The notes below the pieces were generated by a model. It was given only the letters and a program-made list of their open reading frames with translations. It was not told the origin of the DNA and searched no databases. Shown one piece after another: positions 19,337 through 31,566 of a stretch of 64,000 nucleotides of DNA. The stretch comes from Photobacterium marinum (GTDB lineage: Bacteria; Pseudomonadota; Gammaproteobacteria; Enterobacterales; Vibrionaceae), in the NCBI RefSeq assembly GCF_000331515.1, contig NZ_AMZO01000006.1:310001-374000 (forward strand). Reading direction: 5' to 3'. The translations under genes were made by a program, and so were the position numbers. Each line of letters starts with the position of its first letter. Position 1 is the stretch's first letter.

Positions 19337-19370
19337 AAGCCCGGAGAACGGTGTTTCACCCGGGCTTTTG
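19337..19370 (+). terminator. Terminator between convergent genes
   Basis: AGCCCGG pairs with CCGGGCT around a 15-base loop and is followed by TTTT. It lies between the hydrolase stop and the end of the convergent chemoreceptor gene. Confidence 0.7.
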
Positions 19371-19390
19371 CGTTTTAGTGTAGTAAACAA

Positions 19391-21262
19391 TTAATGACTG
19401 AACTCACCGAGCAATTTCTGTTGTTGCTGAGATTGCTCCAGCAATGACTGGCTCATCTCATGGGTTTCTTGTGCGGTCTGATTCAGTGCTGATGAGGCAG
19501 CCAGAATAGCTTCCGAGTTTCGGTTGATTTCTTCTGTTGCTGAACTCTGCTGTTCCGCGGCACTGGCAATCTGCAATGTCATTCCAGATATCTGCTCGAT
19601 AGCCTGACTGATCTTATCCAGAGATTCCCTTGCATGTTCGGCTTCTTCAACAGATCGACGTGCGCCAACACGGCTTGACTCGATAACTTCAACGGTTTCA
19701 TTGGTTTTATCGCGTAGAACTCCAATCATGTTGTTGATTTCGCGGGTTGCATCCTGAGTTCTTGATGCCAGGTTACGGACCTCATCGGCCACAACGGCAA
19801 AACCTCGTCCCTGCGAGCCGGCTCGTGCTGCTTCAATTGCGGCATTGAGTGCCAGCAGGTTTGTCTGCTCAGCAATACCGCTGATCACGTCAGTAATGGA
19901 CTCAATGCCTTCACTGTGTTCAGCAAGAATATTGACGGTTTGACGAGCCTGCTCCAGCTGCTCAGAAAGAGCATTAATTGCCTGCGCTGTATTCTCAACG
20001 GTTTGGTTACCTTCAATGGTGGCGCTGCTGGCATCTTCAGTGTGATGCGCTACTTGCTGGGCATTATTAGCAACTTCATGAGAAGTCATGGCCATCTCGT
20101 TGATTGAAGCGGCCAGTTGATCAATTTCTTGTTGTTGGCCCGCTATGTGTCTAGCTGAATCACCAGCATTGGTTTGTGCTGTTTTGCTGGTTTCCAGCAG
20201 GTAGCCGCCAATGTTCTGGATATCAAGGATCAGCTTTTGCAGCGACGCCATGAAGTGATTGAAGTTTTCGGCTAACTCCTGGAATTCATCATTGCTGCTT
20301 GAATCAATACGCTGGCCAAGATTGGCTTTACCACTGGCAATTTGTCGCATGGCTTTACCGATTAACTGCATTGGTTTAAGCAGACGGCTAATTATCAGGC
20401 TATAGAAGAAACAGCACAGCAGCGCTGTACCCAAAGTAAATACCACTATGAAAGTTTGCATCTGGTTAACAGAGGCATATGCGGCCTCATAGTTGAGGAC
20501 TAAGCCGACTTTCCATTTGGCACCGTTAATTGCAACAGGCGCAAATGACAGCAATTGTTTTTGACCATTAATGGATGCAGGTTGTAATTGGTTAGTCAGT
20601 GTCGGTACGCGATCGAACAGTTGTGACAGCGGTTTGCCATTGAAGTCCGGATTCGGGTGACTGATGATGACACCGTCATTGCCGACAAGGAATGCGTAGC
20701 CGCCGCTTCCAAGTGGATGGTGCCGCAGAATATCAAGCAGGGCATCAAGTTCAATTTTGCCGTTTACAACACCATGAATGCCACGCGCGTCAGTCAGAGG
20801 GGCACCGATTGCAATCATCAGCTTTTGTGTTTTGGTGTCCGTATATGGTTTTTTGATATTGATATCACCTTTTGCTCTGGCCTCTTTGTACCATGAGCGT
20901 TTACGGGCATCGTAGGTTTTGTCATTAAACGGATGGTTGATGATGAGATTTGGTCTGTCTTCCAAACCGACATAGGCTACCGAAAACTCTTGTTTAAGAA
21001 TTGGTAGGTCTATCAGCCTTTGTATGTCGTTATCGCTTGTAGCCTGAGATATTCCCTGGCGCAGCATTCGGATCTGTTTTTCTTTTCCCTGTAACCAGGT
21101 ACCAATATGGTTAGCCATGGAGACTGAATAAGTTTCCATTTTATTGGTTACATTATCGGTAATGTCTTTGTATGAGTTGTAATAAAGAATTGCAGAAAGA
21201 GCAGCAATAGCACCGGTTGCGATCAAGGTGCTTGAAATTATTAGTTTGTGGGAAAACTTCAT
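19391..21262 (-). CDS. Methyl-accepting chemotaxis protein with dCache sensor
   Basis: Transmembrane chemoreceptor. Membrane segment about residues 8-30; a periplasmic double-Cache domain (about 35-275, with [19 protein letters not shown] and [17 protein letters not shown]); a second membrane segment; HAMP ([18 protein letters not shown]); then a long coiled-coil signalling domain with the hairpin tip [20 protein letters not shown]. At 623 residues it is typical. Double-Cache domains often bind amino acids or amines; the ligand here is unknown. The terminal residues carry no CheR-tethering pentapeptide. Confidence 0.93.
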   Translation of the reverse strand: MKFSHKLIISSTLIATGAIAALSAILYYNSYKDITDNVTNKMETYSVSMANHIGTWLQGKEKQIRMLRQGISQATSDNDIQRLIDLPILKQEFSVAYVGLEDRPNLIINHPFNDKTYDARKRSWYKEARAKGDINIKKPYTDTKTQKLMIAIGAPLTDARGIHGVVNGKIELDALLDILRHHPLGSGGYAFLVGNDGVIISHPNPDFNGKPLSQLFDRVPTLTNQLQPASINGQKQLLSFAPVAINGAKWKVGLVLNYEAAYASVNQMQTFIVVFTLGTALLCCFFYSLIISRLLKPMQLIGKAMRQIASGKANLGQRIDSSSNDEFQELAENFNHFMASLQKLILDIQNIGGYLLETSKTAQTNAGDSARHIAGQQQEIDQLAASINEMAMTSHEVANNAQQVAHHTEDASSATIEGNQTVENTAQAINALSEQLEQARQTVNILAEHSEGIESITDVISGIAEQTNLLALNAAIEAARAGSQGRGFAVVADEVRNLASRTQDATREINNMIGVLRDKTNETVEVIESSRVGARRSVEEAEHARESLDKISQAIEQISGMTLQIASAAEQQSSATEEINRNSEAILAASSALNQTAQETHEMSQSLLEQSQQQQKLLGEFSH

Positions 21263-21729
21263 TGTGCAATATCCCTGATAAAATAAATGTTACTAACAAT
21301 AATCACAGTAAGTGATAACTGTTGATTTATCCTTTAACTGTCACGACGAATTTAATAGGCAAACATTCTGAAGTAAGAAATATCCGCTTATGTTTTTGAG
21401 GAAATATTCACAAAGATCACCTTCTTGCCATGGTTAGAGTAAAAATGGCTTTCGCCATAAATGTTAGAACTGTTATTAATTGTTCATGCTTAAGATGCAT
21501 GTATAAAATGCGCTTTTGAAATCTATTTGTCACTGAATATACATTTATTTTTTGATGTTGCTCTTCTTTAGTAGGTTTTATTTTCTAATTTGATTTTATT
21601 TTGTCACTGCCAGGTCTTTGCGGCATTTTTTTGACGATTGAATTCATGCGTTGATATAAGATGAAGTTGTTCAACGTTAAGTTGTGCATGGTGAGGTGTT
21701 TTCGCCATGTATTTCTCTGGAATTGTTGA
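21263..21729. other. Gene-free AT-rich stretch
   Basis: Holds the promoter region of the chemoreceptor gene and the downstream side of the thioredoxin-like pseudogene. A short frame at 21585-21767 on the minus strand has no ribosome site and no protein-like character. I see nothing else in it. Confidence 0.5.
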
Positions 21730-22170
21730 TTATGTAGCATCAGAGAATTTATTCTGAATTGCCACAAATTCTTTTTCGCTAAAGTTTACAGGGCGCGACT
21801 CAAGCAACTTACCAGGATTGGAAATAATCATAATGTGAGGGAAGGTATTAAACTTAGAGAATAAGTTGAAAAATTCTTCATTCTCATTTTCCTCACTCCA
21901 GTTTGCCTTCATGAAAACAAACTTACTCTTAATGGTTTTATCATACCCTAATTTATGTGAATATTTTTCGAACTTATAACACCAGTTACACCAGTTTTCT
22001 TCAGCAATTACAAAGATATTTTTATGTTTGGTTGCTGCTGTAGATAATGCATTGTAATAGTCGTCAATTGCAATCCTTGTCGGGTCATAAATGTCATTTG
22101 GTTTGGCTTAAGCCTGTGATGAGACAAGAATTAAAAATAATAATAATAATAATGCTTTGATGTGTGACAC
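21730..22170 (-). pseudogene. Exported thioredoxin-like protein interrupted by one in-frame stop
   Basis: Read from the GTG at 22170, the frame gives a signal peptide (MSHIKALLLLLFLILVSSQA), then a TAA at 22110-22108, then continues without another stop or frameshift for about 125 residues to 21730. The second part has the active-site motif WCNWC in VIAEENWCNWCYKFEKY and thioredoxin-fold features (FVFMKANWSEE, FPHIMIISNPGKLL). The stop is exactly where signal peptidase would cut. One base change (for example CAA or GAA to TAA) would break an otherwise intact gene. No start codon follows the stop at a useful place. Related to thioredoxin-family periplasmic proteins. Confidence 0.75.
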
Positions 22171-22381
22171 GTAAAAAGCATCCTGTTATTAGCGAAAATA
22201 GCTTTTTGTATGATGATATCTGCTAGGGTAACAGTACAGAATAGCTTTATCTTCGAGGGGGGTGTTTAATATGGGTTGCTATAATTGCACGAAACGTAAG
22301 TAATTAGTTTTAAGCAATAACGATAGTTTGAATATACTCTAAAATTGGCGTGTGTCGAAAGTTAAAGTGAGGACGTCACTG

Positions 22382-23563
22382 ATGACAAGAGATGAAATGC
22401 TGTTGTTTGAAAAGAAGCCTTTATGTCCGATTGTGGAAGAGCTCAAAGGCCTTTTCGAAGATAACCCGGAAGTGCTGTCGGCATTCGATGAAGCGATCAG
22501 TCATGTAAAAGACTTCCCAGATGAACCGCCTCTCAAGCCAAAAGAAAATATCTGGTCAGGTAAGGATTATTTGGCATTTTGTGATTATTTTAATAATTGG
22601 TTTCACTACCTTGCCTCACCGTCAGCTTCGGGACTTGGCTTTATCATGCATTTCACGGAGTTTTACTACAACAATGAGAAAGCCGCTTATTTCCTTAACA
22701 ACTTTGAATTGGATGGTCGGCCGGTAATTTACGACTGGACAGTAAAGTTTATCACTGAGCGTGGCAAGTTTATGGATACTCCTGGTCAGGAAGTCCGGCA
22801 GGTGATAAACGAGTGGGTGAGTGAACCTGACACGCATATTGAAGACTTTCAGATGCCAGCTGACGGATATCGAACATTTAATGAATTTTTTACCCGTGAG
22901 TTAAAGCCTGGCGCAAGACCTGTTTGTGCTCCTGATGATGATTCCGTTATCGTTGCTCCGGCGGACAGTGAGCTCAATATGATTGATTCAGAGTTGACAG
23001 ATGAGACCGAAATCCCGACAAAAGGGTACCGCCATCTGAATGTAAAACAATTGCTGAATGGCTATTACAGTTGGGACCGTTTTATCGGTGGAACAGCACT
23101 GTCTTGTGTGCTGTTACCTTCTGATTACCATCATTATCATTCTCCGGTAACAGGAAAGCTGGTTCATTATGAAGAAGCAGGAAAGGTGTATTTCGGACTG
23201 GAAGAGGCGCCATCCTGGTTCCATGACGGCAATGTTGGTGCCAGCGATGCAAAATTCAGTGCTTTTGAACAATTCCATCGGGCTATCTTTGTCTTTCAGA
23301 CAGAGCAGTTCGGGCAGGTCGCAATGGTGGCTGTTGGGCTGAACACCATAAGTAAAATCGGCGCGGACATGAGCTCGATAAACACGGTAAATAAATACAA
23401 AAAGATCGACGAGCATAATCCGCTTATGGTTTATAAAGGTGAGCAGCTCGGGCATTTCAAATATGGTGGCTCACTCAATATTCTTTTGTTTGAGCCGGGC
23501 GTGTTTGAGGGGGTAAAAGTGCATCAGGGGCAAAGAATTGGTACCTTGAGTAAACCGTCATGA
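22382..23563 (+). CDS. Phosphatidylserine decarboxylase family protein
   Basis: The C-terminal two thirds carry the decarboxylase signatures: RTFNEFFTRELKPGARP, IVAPADSE, SDYHHYHSPVTGKL, and near the end FKYGGSLNILLF, where the Ser after GG corresponds to the self-cleavage site that makes the pyruvoyl group. The N-terminal 150 residues are an extra domain seen in longer phosphatidylserine decarboxylase-like proteins rather than in the housekeeping Psd. The ATG at 22382 has GAGG upstream; a GTG at 22352 is an alternative. It is a lone gene with no lipid-synthesis neighbours, so the substrate is uncertain. Confidence 0.85.
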   Translation: MTRDEMLLFEKKPLCPIVEELKGLFEDNPEVLSAFDEAISHVKDFPDEPPLKPKENIWSGKDYLAFCDYFNNWFHYLASPSASGLGFIMHFTEFYYNNEKAAYFLNNFELDGRPVIYDWTVKFITERGKFMDTPGQEVRQVINEWVSEPDTHIEDFQMPADGYRTFNEFFTRELKPGARPVCAPDDDSVIVAPADSELNMIDSELTDETEIPTKGYRHLNVKQLLNGYYSWDRFIGGTALSCVLLPSDYHHYHSPVTGKLVHYEEAGKVYFGLEEAPSWFHDGNVGASDAKFSAFEQFHRAIFVFQTEQFGQVAMVAVGLNTISKIGADMSSINTVNKYKKIDEHNPLMVYKGEQLGHFKYGGSLNILLFEPGVFEGVKVHQGQRIGTLSKPS

Positions 23564-23584
23564 TTCGTTGTGTTACTAGTGATC

Positions 23585-24487
23585 TCAGATAGGATCCGTG
23601 GCTAACTCCCAGCAGTTTCGGCCATTTGCTTTGGCTTTATAAAGTGCAGTATCTGCCTGTCCGATGAGCTTGTCTAAATTGCTTGTTTGGGCGTGTTCGA
23701 TTGCTGCGCCAAGGCTTATGGTGCACCTGACTTTTTCATGTTTGTGAGAGATGTATAGGCTCTCAACACAGGCTCGGATTTTTTCAGCTACAAGTTTAGT
23801 TTCGTTTTCATTTGTGTCGTGTAATAGCACGATGAATTCTTCACCGCCCAGTCGGGCAATATAATCATGTTTGCGCAGTATTGATTTGATTTTACATGTT
23901 ATTTTTATCAGCACTTGGTCGCCAAATTGGTGACCATATCTGTCATTAACTTGTTTGAAGTAATCAATATCCATAATGATGATGCTGATCTTTTTTCCTG
24001 AGTCATCAGCACTCTGCCTCAGGATGGCGTTGCCTTTCTCCGTAAATGCTCGTCGGTTTAACAAGCCAGTTAACGGATCGGTCTTGGCCAGTTTTTTCAT
24101 TATATTTGCTTGCTCTTCATGGTGCTTCACCCAGCGAAAATTGGCGAAAATGAAGACGATGAAGCCGATAGGAGTAAAGATATCTTCCATTAAGTCGATA
24201 ACGGCAAGCTCAACAGTAATTTCGTCAATGGCATCAAGTAGGTGACCAAGGAAGAGGAAGCAGGTAGAGAGTAGTAGTAGGCGGTAGATATTCCTGAAGC
24301 AATCAGTATTCAGGCGTTCAATCCAGAACATAAGGAAAAGGCATCCTGATGCGATTCCTCCTTCTGTGAAGATCTCTATATATTCAATTTGTCCATGAGA
24401 AGGGTAAGCTGCAGATATATAAACGGTAAGCGCTGATGCTAAAAGCATAACGGAAAGCTGTAAACTGTACTTAGAGATCTTACCCAT
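23585..24487 (-). CDS. Membrane-bound GGDEF diguanylate cyclase
   Basis: About five hydrophobic segments fill the first 130 residues (for example LQLSVMLLASALTVYISAAY and VIDLMEDIFTPIGFIVFIFA). They are followed by a GGDEF domain beginning DPLTGLLNRRAF. The active site is GGEEF, preceded five residues earlier by RKHD, matching the RxxD inhibitory site. It should make c-di-GMP at the membrane. It lies downstream of the tandem-HD gene on the same strand, with a 180-base structured gap between them, so a maker and a breaker of c-di-GMP are paired here. Confidence 0.92.
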   Translation of the reverse strand: MGKISKYSLQLSVMLLASALTVYISAAYPSHGQIEYIEIFTEGGIASGCLFLMFWIERLNTDCFRNIYRLLLLSTCFLFLGHLLDAIDEITVELAVIDLMEDIFTPIGFIVFIFANFRWVKHHEEQANIMKKLAKTDPLTGLLNRRAFTEKGNAILRQSADDSGKKISIIIMDIDYFKQVNDRYGHQFGDQVLIKITCKIKSILRKHDYIARLGGEEFIVLLHDTNENETKLVAEKIRACVESLYISHKHEKVRCTISLGAAIEHAQTSNLDKLIGQADTALYKAKANGRNCWELATDPI

Positions 24488-24667
24488 GAAAGCACCTGCA
24501 ACTACTATTGATACTAATATCGTAGCATAGATATTGCTAGGTTAAAGCAAAAAGTACATTTTAAATGCGCCTTATTGCCTCGTGGTATCTGACTGAATTG
24601 GCTGGCTATTATGGATACTATTTGCCAGCAGTAGCCTTGTGGCCGTTGATACCACAAGCCTATAGTT
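24488..24667 (-). other. Structured leader upstream of the GGDEF gene
   Basis: On the minus strand, GTGGTATC (24655-24648) can pair with GATACCAC (24589-24582), enclosing a GCTGGC/GCCAGC helix (24629-24601). The same GTGG bases can instead form a local hairpin, CTTGTGG with CCACAAG (24658-24636). The two foldings exclude each other. The known c-di-GMP-I (GEMM) core is not recognisable. It may be a regulatory RNA or just an intergenic repeat. Confidence 0.4.
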
Positions 24668-25936
24668 TTAATGAGATCTCTCTGCCGTTATGCTGTTTTC
24701 ACTCATATTTCCCCGGGCAATTTCAAAGCACTTCATTTGATGTTCTTTAGCTAGATTGACAATGTTCGCATCAAGTTTTCCACTTTGCACAAAGTTATCA
24801 AGTATGGCAGTAATACCATCCGGTGACATTCCTTTTCGATAAGGACGATCCTGCACTAAAGCCTGAAAAATGTCAGCGACGGCTATGATTCTGGCTTCAA
24901 TGCTGAGATCTTTTTCGTTCGGATGGAACGGGTATCCTGCGCCGTTCAACCCTTCATGGTGGTAAGCAGCCCAGCGGGCTATTTCATCCATTCCTTGTAT
25001 ATGCCGGAGGATTTCGTAGGTCTCATAACTATGCTGGTTCATGATTGAGCGCTCAATATTGTTGAGTGGCCCCGGTTTGTCCAGAATATGATCCGGTGTG
25101 TGTAGTTTTCCTAGGTCATGCAGCAAGCCGGCGATTTCAATTTTGTCACATTGCAGATGTGATAAGCCGTAACTTATACCAAGGTATTTTGCTAAATTGG
25201 CGACTCTGAGAGAGTGCTGAGCCGTAAATGGACTTTTCTGGTCAACGATGTATGCCATGATCATCGACAGCTGTTTGAGCTGGGGAATCGTCAGTGGTCG
25301 TTCGCTCTTGTACTTTCCCATATCCCAGGTAAAACGGGTTACATGGCGATCTTCCAGTGCTATCCAGAAGGATTCACATTTTTCTGCTTCTACAAACGCT
25401 TCGACAAGAGTTGGATCGAAGTAACTGCCAGAGTGTTTCAGCAGGCTTTCGACTATTTCTTTGCGAGCCAGCAAGATGTCTGATTCGTAATGGGGAGCAG
25501 CGAGCACATCAATACGGTCTGCCAGAAAGATGAGGTTGGCCATGCGCGCGTTTTGCATGCTGATATTGATGTCTTGTAGTTTTTCCCATGGTGTGTGGTG
25601 GTGAAGAACCGGAATAGCAAATGCCGAGAGAGGGGCAAAGTTATTCAGCAGGTTGTAACCAATCTGACAGTGGATATGTGAATCCTGCCAGTCAAAGTGA
25701 TTTACCAGATTGGAATGCATTTGTTCTGTTGAAACGCCGCAATCGTGCAGCAGCCCTAAATCAAAGGCGAACTGAATGTCTTGTTCGCTAAACCCGAGCC
25801 GTTGTCCCAGTTGGCTGGCAATGTAGCCAACACGCTTGCCGTGATTGGTGTCATTCATACCAACCAGTGATACTGCGGTTTCGATTGCAATGATCATCTG
25901 TCGAAGATCGATTTGTAACTCAGAAAATGTACTCAT
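24668..25936 (-). CDS. Tandem HD-domain protein with HD-GYP domain (c-di-GMP phosphodiesterase)
   Basis: Two HD-type domains lie in tandem. The first has LGLLHDCGVS; the second is a full HD-GYP domain with AGLLHDLGKL and YHHEGLNGAGYPFH. HD-GYP proteins hydrolyse c-di-GMP to GMP at a di- or tri-iron site. There is no membrane segment, receiver or obvious input domain; the degenerate first HD may sense a ligand. At 422 residues it is complete, with the ATG at 25936. The GGDEF gene follows downstream. Confidence 0.9.
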   Translation of the reverse strand: MSTFSELQIDLRQMIIAIETAVSLVGMNDTNHGKRVGYIASQLGQRLGFSEQDIQFAFDLGLLHDCGVSTEQMHSNLVNHFDWQDSHIHCQIGYNLLNNFAPLSAFAIPVLHHHTPWEKLQDINISMQNARMANLIFLADRIDVLAAPHYESDILLARKEIVESLLKHSGSYFDPTLVEAFVEAEKCESFWIALEDRHVTRFTWDMGKYKSERPLTIPQLKQLSMIMAYIVDQKSPFTAQHSLRVANLAKYLGISYGLSHLQCDKIEIAGLLHDLGKLHTPDHILDKPGPLNNIERSIMNQHSYETYEILRHIQGMDEIARWAAYHHEGLNGAGYPFHPNEKDLSIEARIIAVADIFQALVQDRPYRKGMSPDGITAILDNFVQSGKLDANIVNLAKEHQMKCFEIARGNMSENSITAERSH

Positions 25937-26227
25937 TGCCTCTCCCTGATCAAAACTCAGAAAATCGCCATGTTCTTCTCTGTCTTACAGCCAGCTATCT
26001 TAAAGTAACGTGTACTACCATTATTGTTTTTGTCACAACAATCAGGCTAGCAATATATTCAATGTATTTTGTTGAGGACGATCGGATAAATGAGAGTGCT
26101 AAATATAAACAGGATGTGAGTACGGTTTGGAGCTGTTTGGGATTGAAGGATCCAAACCGTTATGCTGAGGCAACTCATTCGGTAAAGCGAGTAAGGATGT
26201 ATTTTCCTGATATTTACGAGTTATCGA

Positions 26228-26854
26228 TTAGAAATGGTAAGCAACACCCACAGACATCATATTAATGTCTTCTTCATCAATTTTATAAACTTCATATTCA
26301 GCGCGGACAGAGAATTGGTGAATGTTCATAGCGATCCCAATGCCGTAAGTTGGATCAAAACCTGTCTCAAGGTCACTTTGGTGTTTAATATAATAGGCAG
26401 AAGTGTTTGATGAAACATCCACAATGGAATCTACATACCAATACTGCATTCCGATTTTACCAAATATGTTGAAAGTTTCAGAAAGGGGAAACGAGCCAAC
26501 TAGGTCAATACCAACTGATTCAATGTCATATCGAATATCAGTATTAGCCGTAATATTTTGTTTAGTAAAATCAGCGTTTACTGTGTACTGACCTAAGTTT
26601 GTATAAAAAGCTTCCAGAGATATGTTGTCGTTGATTTCAGCACCGCCAAAAATTTTGAAGGCTGTATCACTATCATCAATAGTAATATCATAAAATCCTT
26701 CAGGCTTAATATCGTTGTGGTTAGATGAAGCGTTTGCGTCTAACTCAGCTTTACCTGCTGAAATGCCGAAATAATAATTGTCGAAAGCTTGAGCATTCAC
26801 AACTACAGGAAATAGTGAAACAGCCATACAAAGGCGAAATAGACCTTTTTTCAT
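26228..26854 (-). CDS. Outer-membrane beta-barrel protein
   Basis: A signal peptide ends at VVVNAQA. The mature part alternates hydrophobic and polar residues as in an eight-stranded barrel and ends with VGVAYHF, the terminal aromatic signal for outer-membrane insertion. At 208 residues it resembles OmpA-like or porin-type small barrels (NYYFGISAGKAEL at the start). No periplasmic OmpA domain is present. Function unknown; a lone gene. The 290 bases between it and the HD-GYP gene hold no convincing gene. Confidence 0.8.
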   Translation of the reverse strand: MKKGLFRLCMAVSLFPVVVNAQAFDNYYFGISAGKAELDANASSNHNDIKPEGFYDITIDDSDTAFKIFGGAEINDNISLEAFYTNLGQYTVNADFTKQNITANTDIRYDIESVGIDLVGSFPLSETFNIFGKIGMQYWYVDSIVDVSSNTSAYYIKHQSDLETGFDPTYGIGIAMNIHQFSVRAEYEVYKIDEEDINMMSVGVAYHF

Positions 26855-26991
26855 TTTGTACCTCTGAGATAAATAAGGCAGAGGATACTATCATGGGTGT
26901 ATTGAATCTTTATTGTTTTAATTATTAGTTGGTTAATGTTATAGCGTATATGCTATTGGGGTATTTTAAAGGTATATATTCTACCCAAAAT

Positions 26992-27021
26992 AAAAATGCT
27001 GGTATTTAAACCAGCATTTTT
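26992..27021. terminator. Bidirectional terminator after nupC
   Basis: AAAAATGCTGGT and ACCAGCATTTTT form a perfect 12-base stem with a 6-base loop. The A/T-rich base of the stem supplies T-runs on both strands. It lies just past the nupC stop. Confidence 0.88.
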
Positions 27022-27052
27022 GAAAGGGGGAATAACTGAGTTTTATTTGTTC

Positions 27053-28246
27053 TTAAGCAAGCATAAGGTTTGCGATCATTGCAGACAGAACACTAACCAG
27101 TGTTGCACCATACAGCAGGCGCAGGCCGAAACGTGCAACCATGTTACCTTTTTCTTCGTTCACACCTTTAACTGCACCTGCAATAATACCGATAGAACTG
27201 AAGTTTGCGAAAGAAACCAGGAAGATAGACAGCGTGCCAACAGTTTGTGCGGACATAGTTGCCATCTTGTCTTGCAGAGCCATCATTGCTACGAACTCGT
27301 TAGAAACAAGCTTGGTTGCCATAATGCTGCCTGCTTGCAGTGCTTCACCAGCAGGGATACCCATTAGCCAGGCAATAGGGTAGAACAGGTAGCCAATTGC
27401 ATCCTGGAAGCTGATACCAAATGCAGACGTAAAGATTTGGTTGATCATCGCAATAAGTGAAATGAAACCAATCAGCATTGCTGCAACAATTACTGCAACT
27501 TTAAAGCCTGTGATGATGTATTCACCCAGCATTTCAAAGAAGCTCAGCTTTTCTTCACTTGAACTTTTCATCATGTCATCGAAATTGACTTCTGAGTCAT
27601 GATCATAAGGGTTAATTAGTGACAGAATAATAAAGGTGCTGAACATATTAAGAATAAGTGCGGCAACCACATATTTTGGTGCAATCAGCTGCATGTATGA
27701 GCCAACAATAGACATAGATACTGTCGACATTGCTGTTGCTGCCAGTGTATACATACGGCGCTCAGACATTTTGCCAAGAATATCTTTATAAGTAATAAAG
27801 TTTTCAGATTGGCCTACCATCAATGCACTAATAGCATTAAAGGATTCCAGTTTGCCCATGCCGTTAATTTTAGAGAGAACAAAACCAATAAACTGAATTA
27901 CGACAGGAAGAACTTTAATGTGCTGAAGAATACCGATTAATGCAGAGATAAATACAATCGGCATTAATACCTGCATAAAGAAATCAAACTGGTCGATATT
28001 AACTACGCCACTGAATACGAAATTTGTACCTTGTGCTGCGAACTTCATTAGGTTGTTAAAGGCATCAGAAAATTGGGTGACGATACCTGTACCGGCAGAA
28101 GAGTTTAATAAGAAATACGCAAGGCCCATTTCAATAACGAGAAGCTGAATAATATAACGGATTTTTATGCTCTTTCTGTCTTTGCTGGCTAATAATGCTA
28201 AAGCGCCGACAACAGCCAGGCCAAAGATAAAATGTAGGTAAGGCAT
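27053..28246 (-). CDS. nupC: NupC-type concentrative nucleoside transporter
   Basis: A cation-coupled nucleoside symporter of the CNT family. Multiple hydrophobic spans are present, with family motifs such as [30 protein letters not shown] and the conserved C-terminal [18 protein letters not shown]. At 397 residues it is full length. It is a single gene ending at its own terminator. The 446 bases upstream up to the katG end carry its promoter and the katG terminator. Which nucleosides it prefers cannot be read from the sequence. Confidence 0.92.
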   Translation of the reverse strand: MPYLHFIFGLAVVGALALLASKDRKSIKIRYIIQLLVIEMGLAYFLLNSSAGTGIVTQFSDAFNNLMKFAAQGTNFVFSGVVNIDQFDFFMQVLMPIVFISALIGILQHIKVLPVVIQFIGFVLSKINGMGKLESFNAISALMVGQSENFITYKDILGKMSERRMYTLAATAMSTVSMSIVGSYMQLIAPKYVVAALILNMFSTFIILSLINPYDHDSEVNFDDMMKSSSEEKLSFFEMLGEYIITGFKVAVIVAAMLIGFISLIAMINQIFTSAFGISFQDAIGYLFYPIAWLMGIPAGEALQAGSIMATKLVSNEFVAMMALQDKMATMSAQTVGTLSIFLVSFANFSSIGIIAGAVKGVNEEKGNMVARFGLRLLYGATLVSVLSAMIANLMLA

Positions 28247-28631
28247 ATAAAAGGTACTCTTTAGTGATGTATCTCAAAATCTATATATATCTTCGACTAT
28301 TAATTTCATCAATAAAGTGATCAATACCTCATTTTGTATGAGTGTATATTTTGCCATCAGCTATGAATAGTGAATGAAATATTATCCATATGGCTTGCTG
28401 AGAATAAAATATCCCCTTTTATGCTCTTTGCTGGAATAAGAATGCAGAAAAAACACGTTTGACTATCAATAATGCAATCTGATTTCTATAAAACGAGTTG
28501 CTTAAAATCCAATCAAGTTGGTTGCATATTAACTTATGCTGTTGATGCTTGATTTCTATTTGAATTGACGGTTATTGGTTGAACGGTTGGGCGAAATGAT
28601 GTTCATTGTGGAAGTTTCTAAACCAATAATT
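28247..28631. other. nupC upstream region
   Basis: AT-rich, without a convincing reading frame on either strand. A CRP/CytR-type control would be expected for nupC, but only weak half-sites (for example AAGTGATCAA near 28315) are seen. Confidence 0.45.
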
Positions 28632-28667
28632 CAATAAACCACCTTCTGAAAAGAAGGTGGTTTATTG
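28632..28667. terminator. Terminator after katG
   Basis: CAATAAACCACCTTCT pairs perfectly with AGAAGGTGGTTTATTG around a GAAA loop. This is one of the strongest hairpins in the window. It lies 26 bases after the katG stop. Confidence 0.88.
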
Positions 28668-28692
28668 ATGCGCTGTGATCCACTTCAGTTAA

Positions 28693-30954
<2,262 letters not shown>

Positions 30955-31145
30955 TTATTCTGGCTAAGCGGGGAAAAAATGATGAAAAAACTGATGGCTC
31001 TAATCGAAAAATCCAATCAAATGATAACTGGCTGTTATCATTGGTGAGTTTAGGGTTAAGTATAGAAGTCGTTTTTTATTGGGACGCTTAGCCATTGTCT
31101 CCATAAGTATGGGTTTGTGCCCTTTGTAGATGCTTCACTCCTCCA

Positions 31146-31224
31146 GCTTTGGCTATCCGGTCACGAAATGGTATACCTCATGCCCAATTTTAGCGTTGTC
31201 CCAGGAAAAAAAATGAATTTTAAT
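31146..31224 (+). repeat. Left copy of a 79-bp direct repeat (candidate attachment site)
   Basis: Matches 33346-33424 without gaps at an exact offset of 2,200 bases, with about 8 mismatches in 79. The first 29 bases (GCTTTGGCTATCCGGTCACG and onward) are identical. It ends with ATGAATTTTAAT, a relic of the first codons of the exonuclease gene, but here the frame soon diverges. About 230 bases separate it from the divergent katG. Confidence 0.85.
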
Positions 31225-31326
31225 TGTGTGGTGTTCTTGGTGCCGATTTTCAGAGTTACTTCTTAGGTTTTTGATAAGTAAGGTTTATTCTGTATTTGAA
31301 GATTTAGAAAACTGAGTTTGTTCTAA

Positions 31327-31539
31327 TCATGTTTGACTTGCTTGAATAGTGAATGGATATATAGAGGATACGAGCAATTTTACTGGCAAGGTAGACTTAT
31401 ATCATCTTATTTCTTTGTACTTGATACAGATGAAGTTGTGAACATTCTTTTAATTGCTAACCTTGGGCAAGCATTTGTGTAGCAAATCATCAACAAGTGT
31501 GAGTCGACTATTTCTAGGATGAGAACAGAACAGTGCTAA
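31327..31539 (+). pseudogene. Possible decayed coding fragment
   Basis: Reading on from 31327, a frame gives protein-like sequence (YEQFYWQGRLISSYFFVLDT, VVNILLIANLGQAFV), one TAG at 31480, then QIINKCESTISRM to a TAA at 31537. It lacks a good start. It may be a remnant of cargo of the element flanked by the direct repeats, or chance. A hairpin with a T-run follows at 31567. Confidence 0.2.
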
Positions 31540-31566
31540 TAAATTTGAAAGATGATTTGATAGTTT

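Noticed and set aside
24488-24667. GEMM (c-di-GMP-I) riboswitch
   Set aside because: The conserved core sequence of this class could not be found in the leader, despite its folding potential.
25927-26265. 112-codon frame after the HD-GYP gene start
   Set aside because: Overlaps the starts or ends of two real genes on the other strand, without ribosome site or recognisable protein character.
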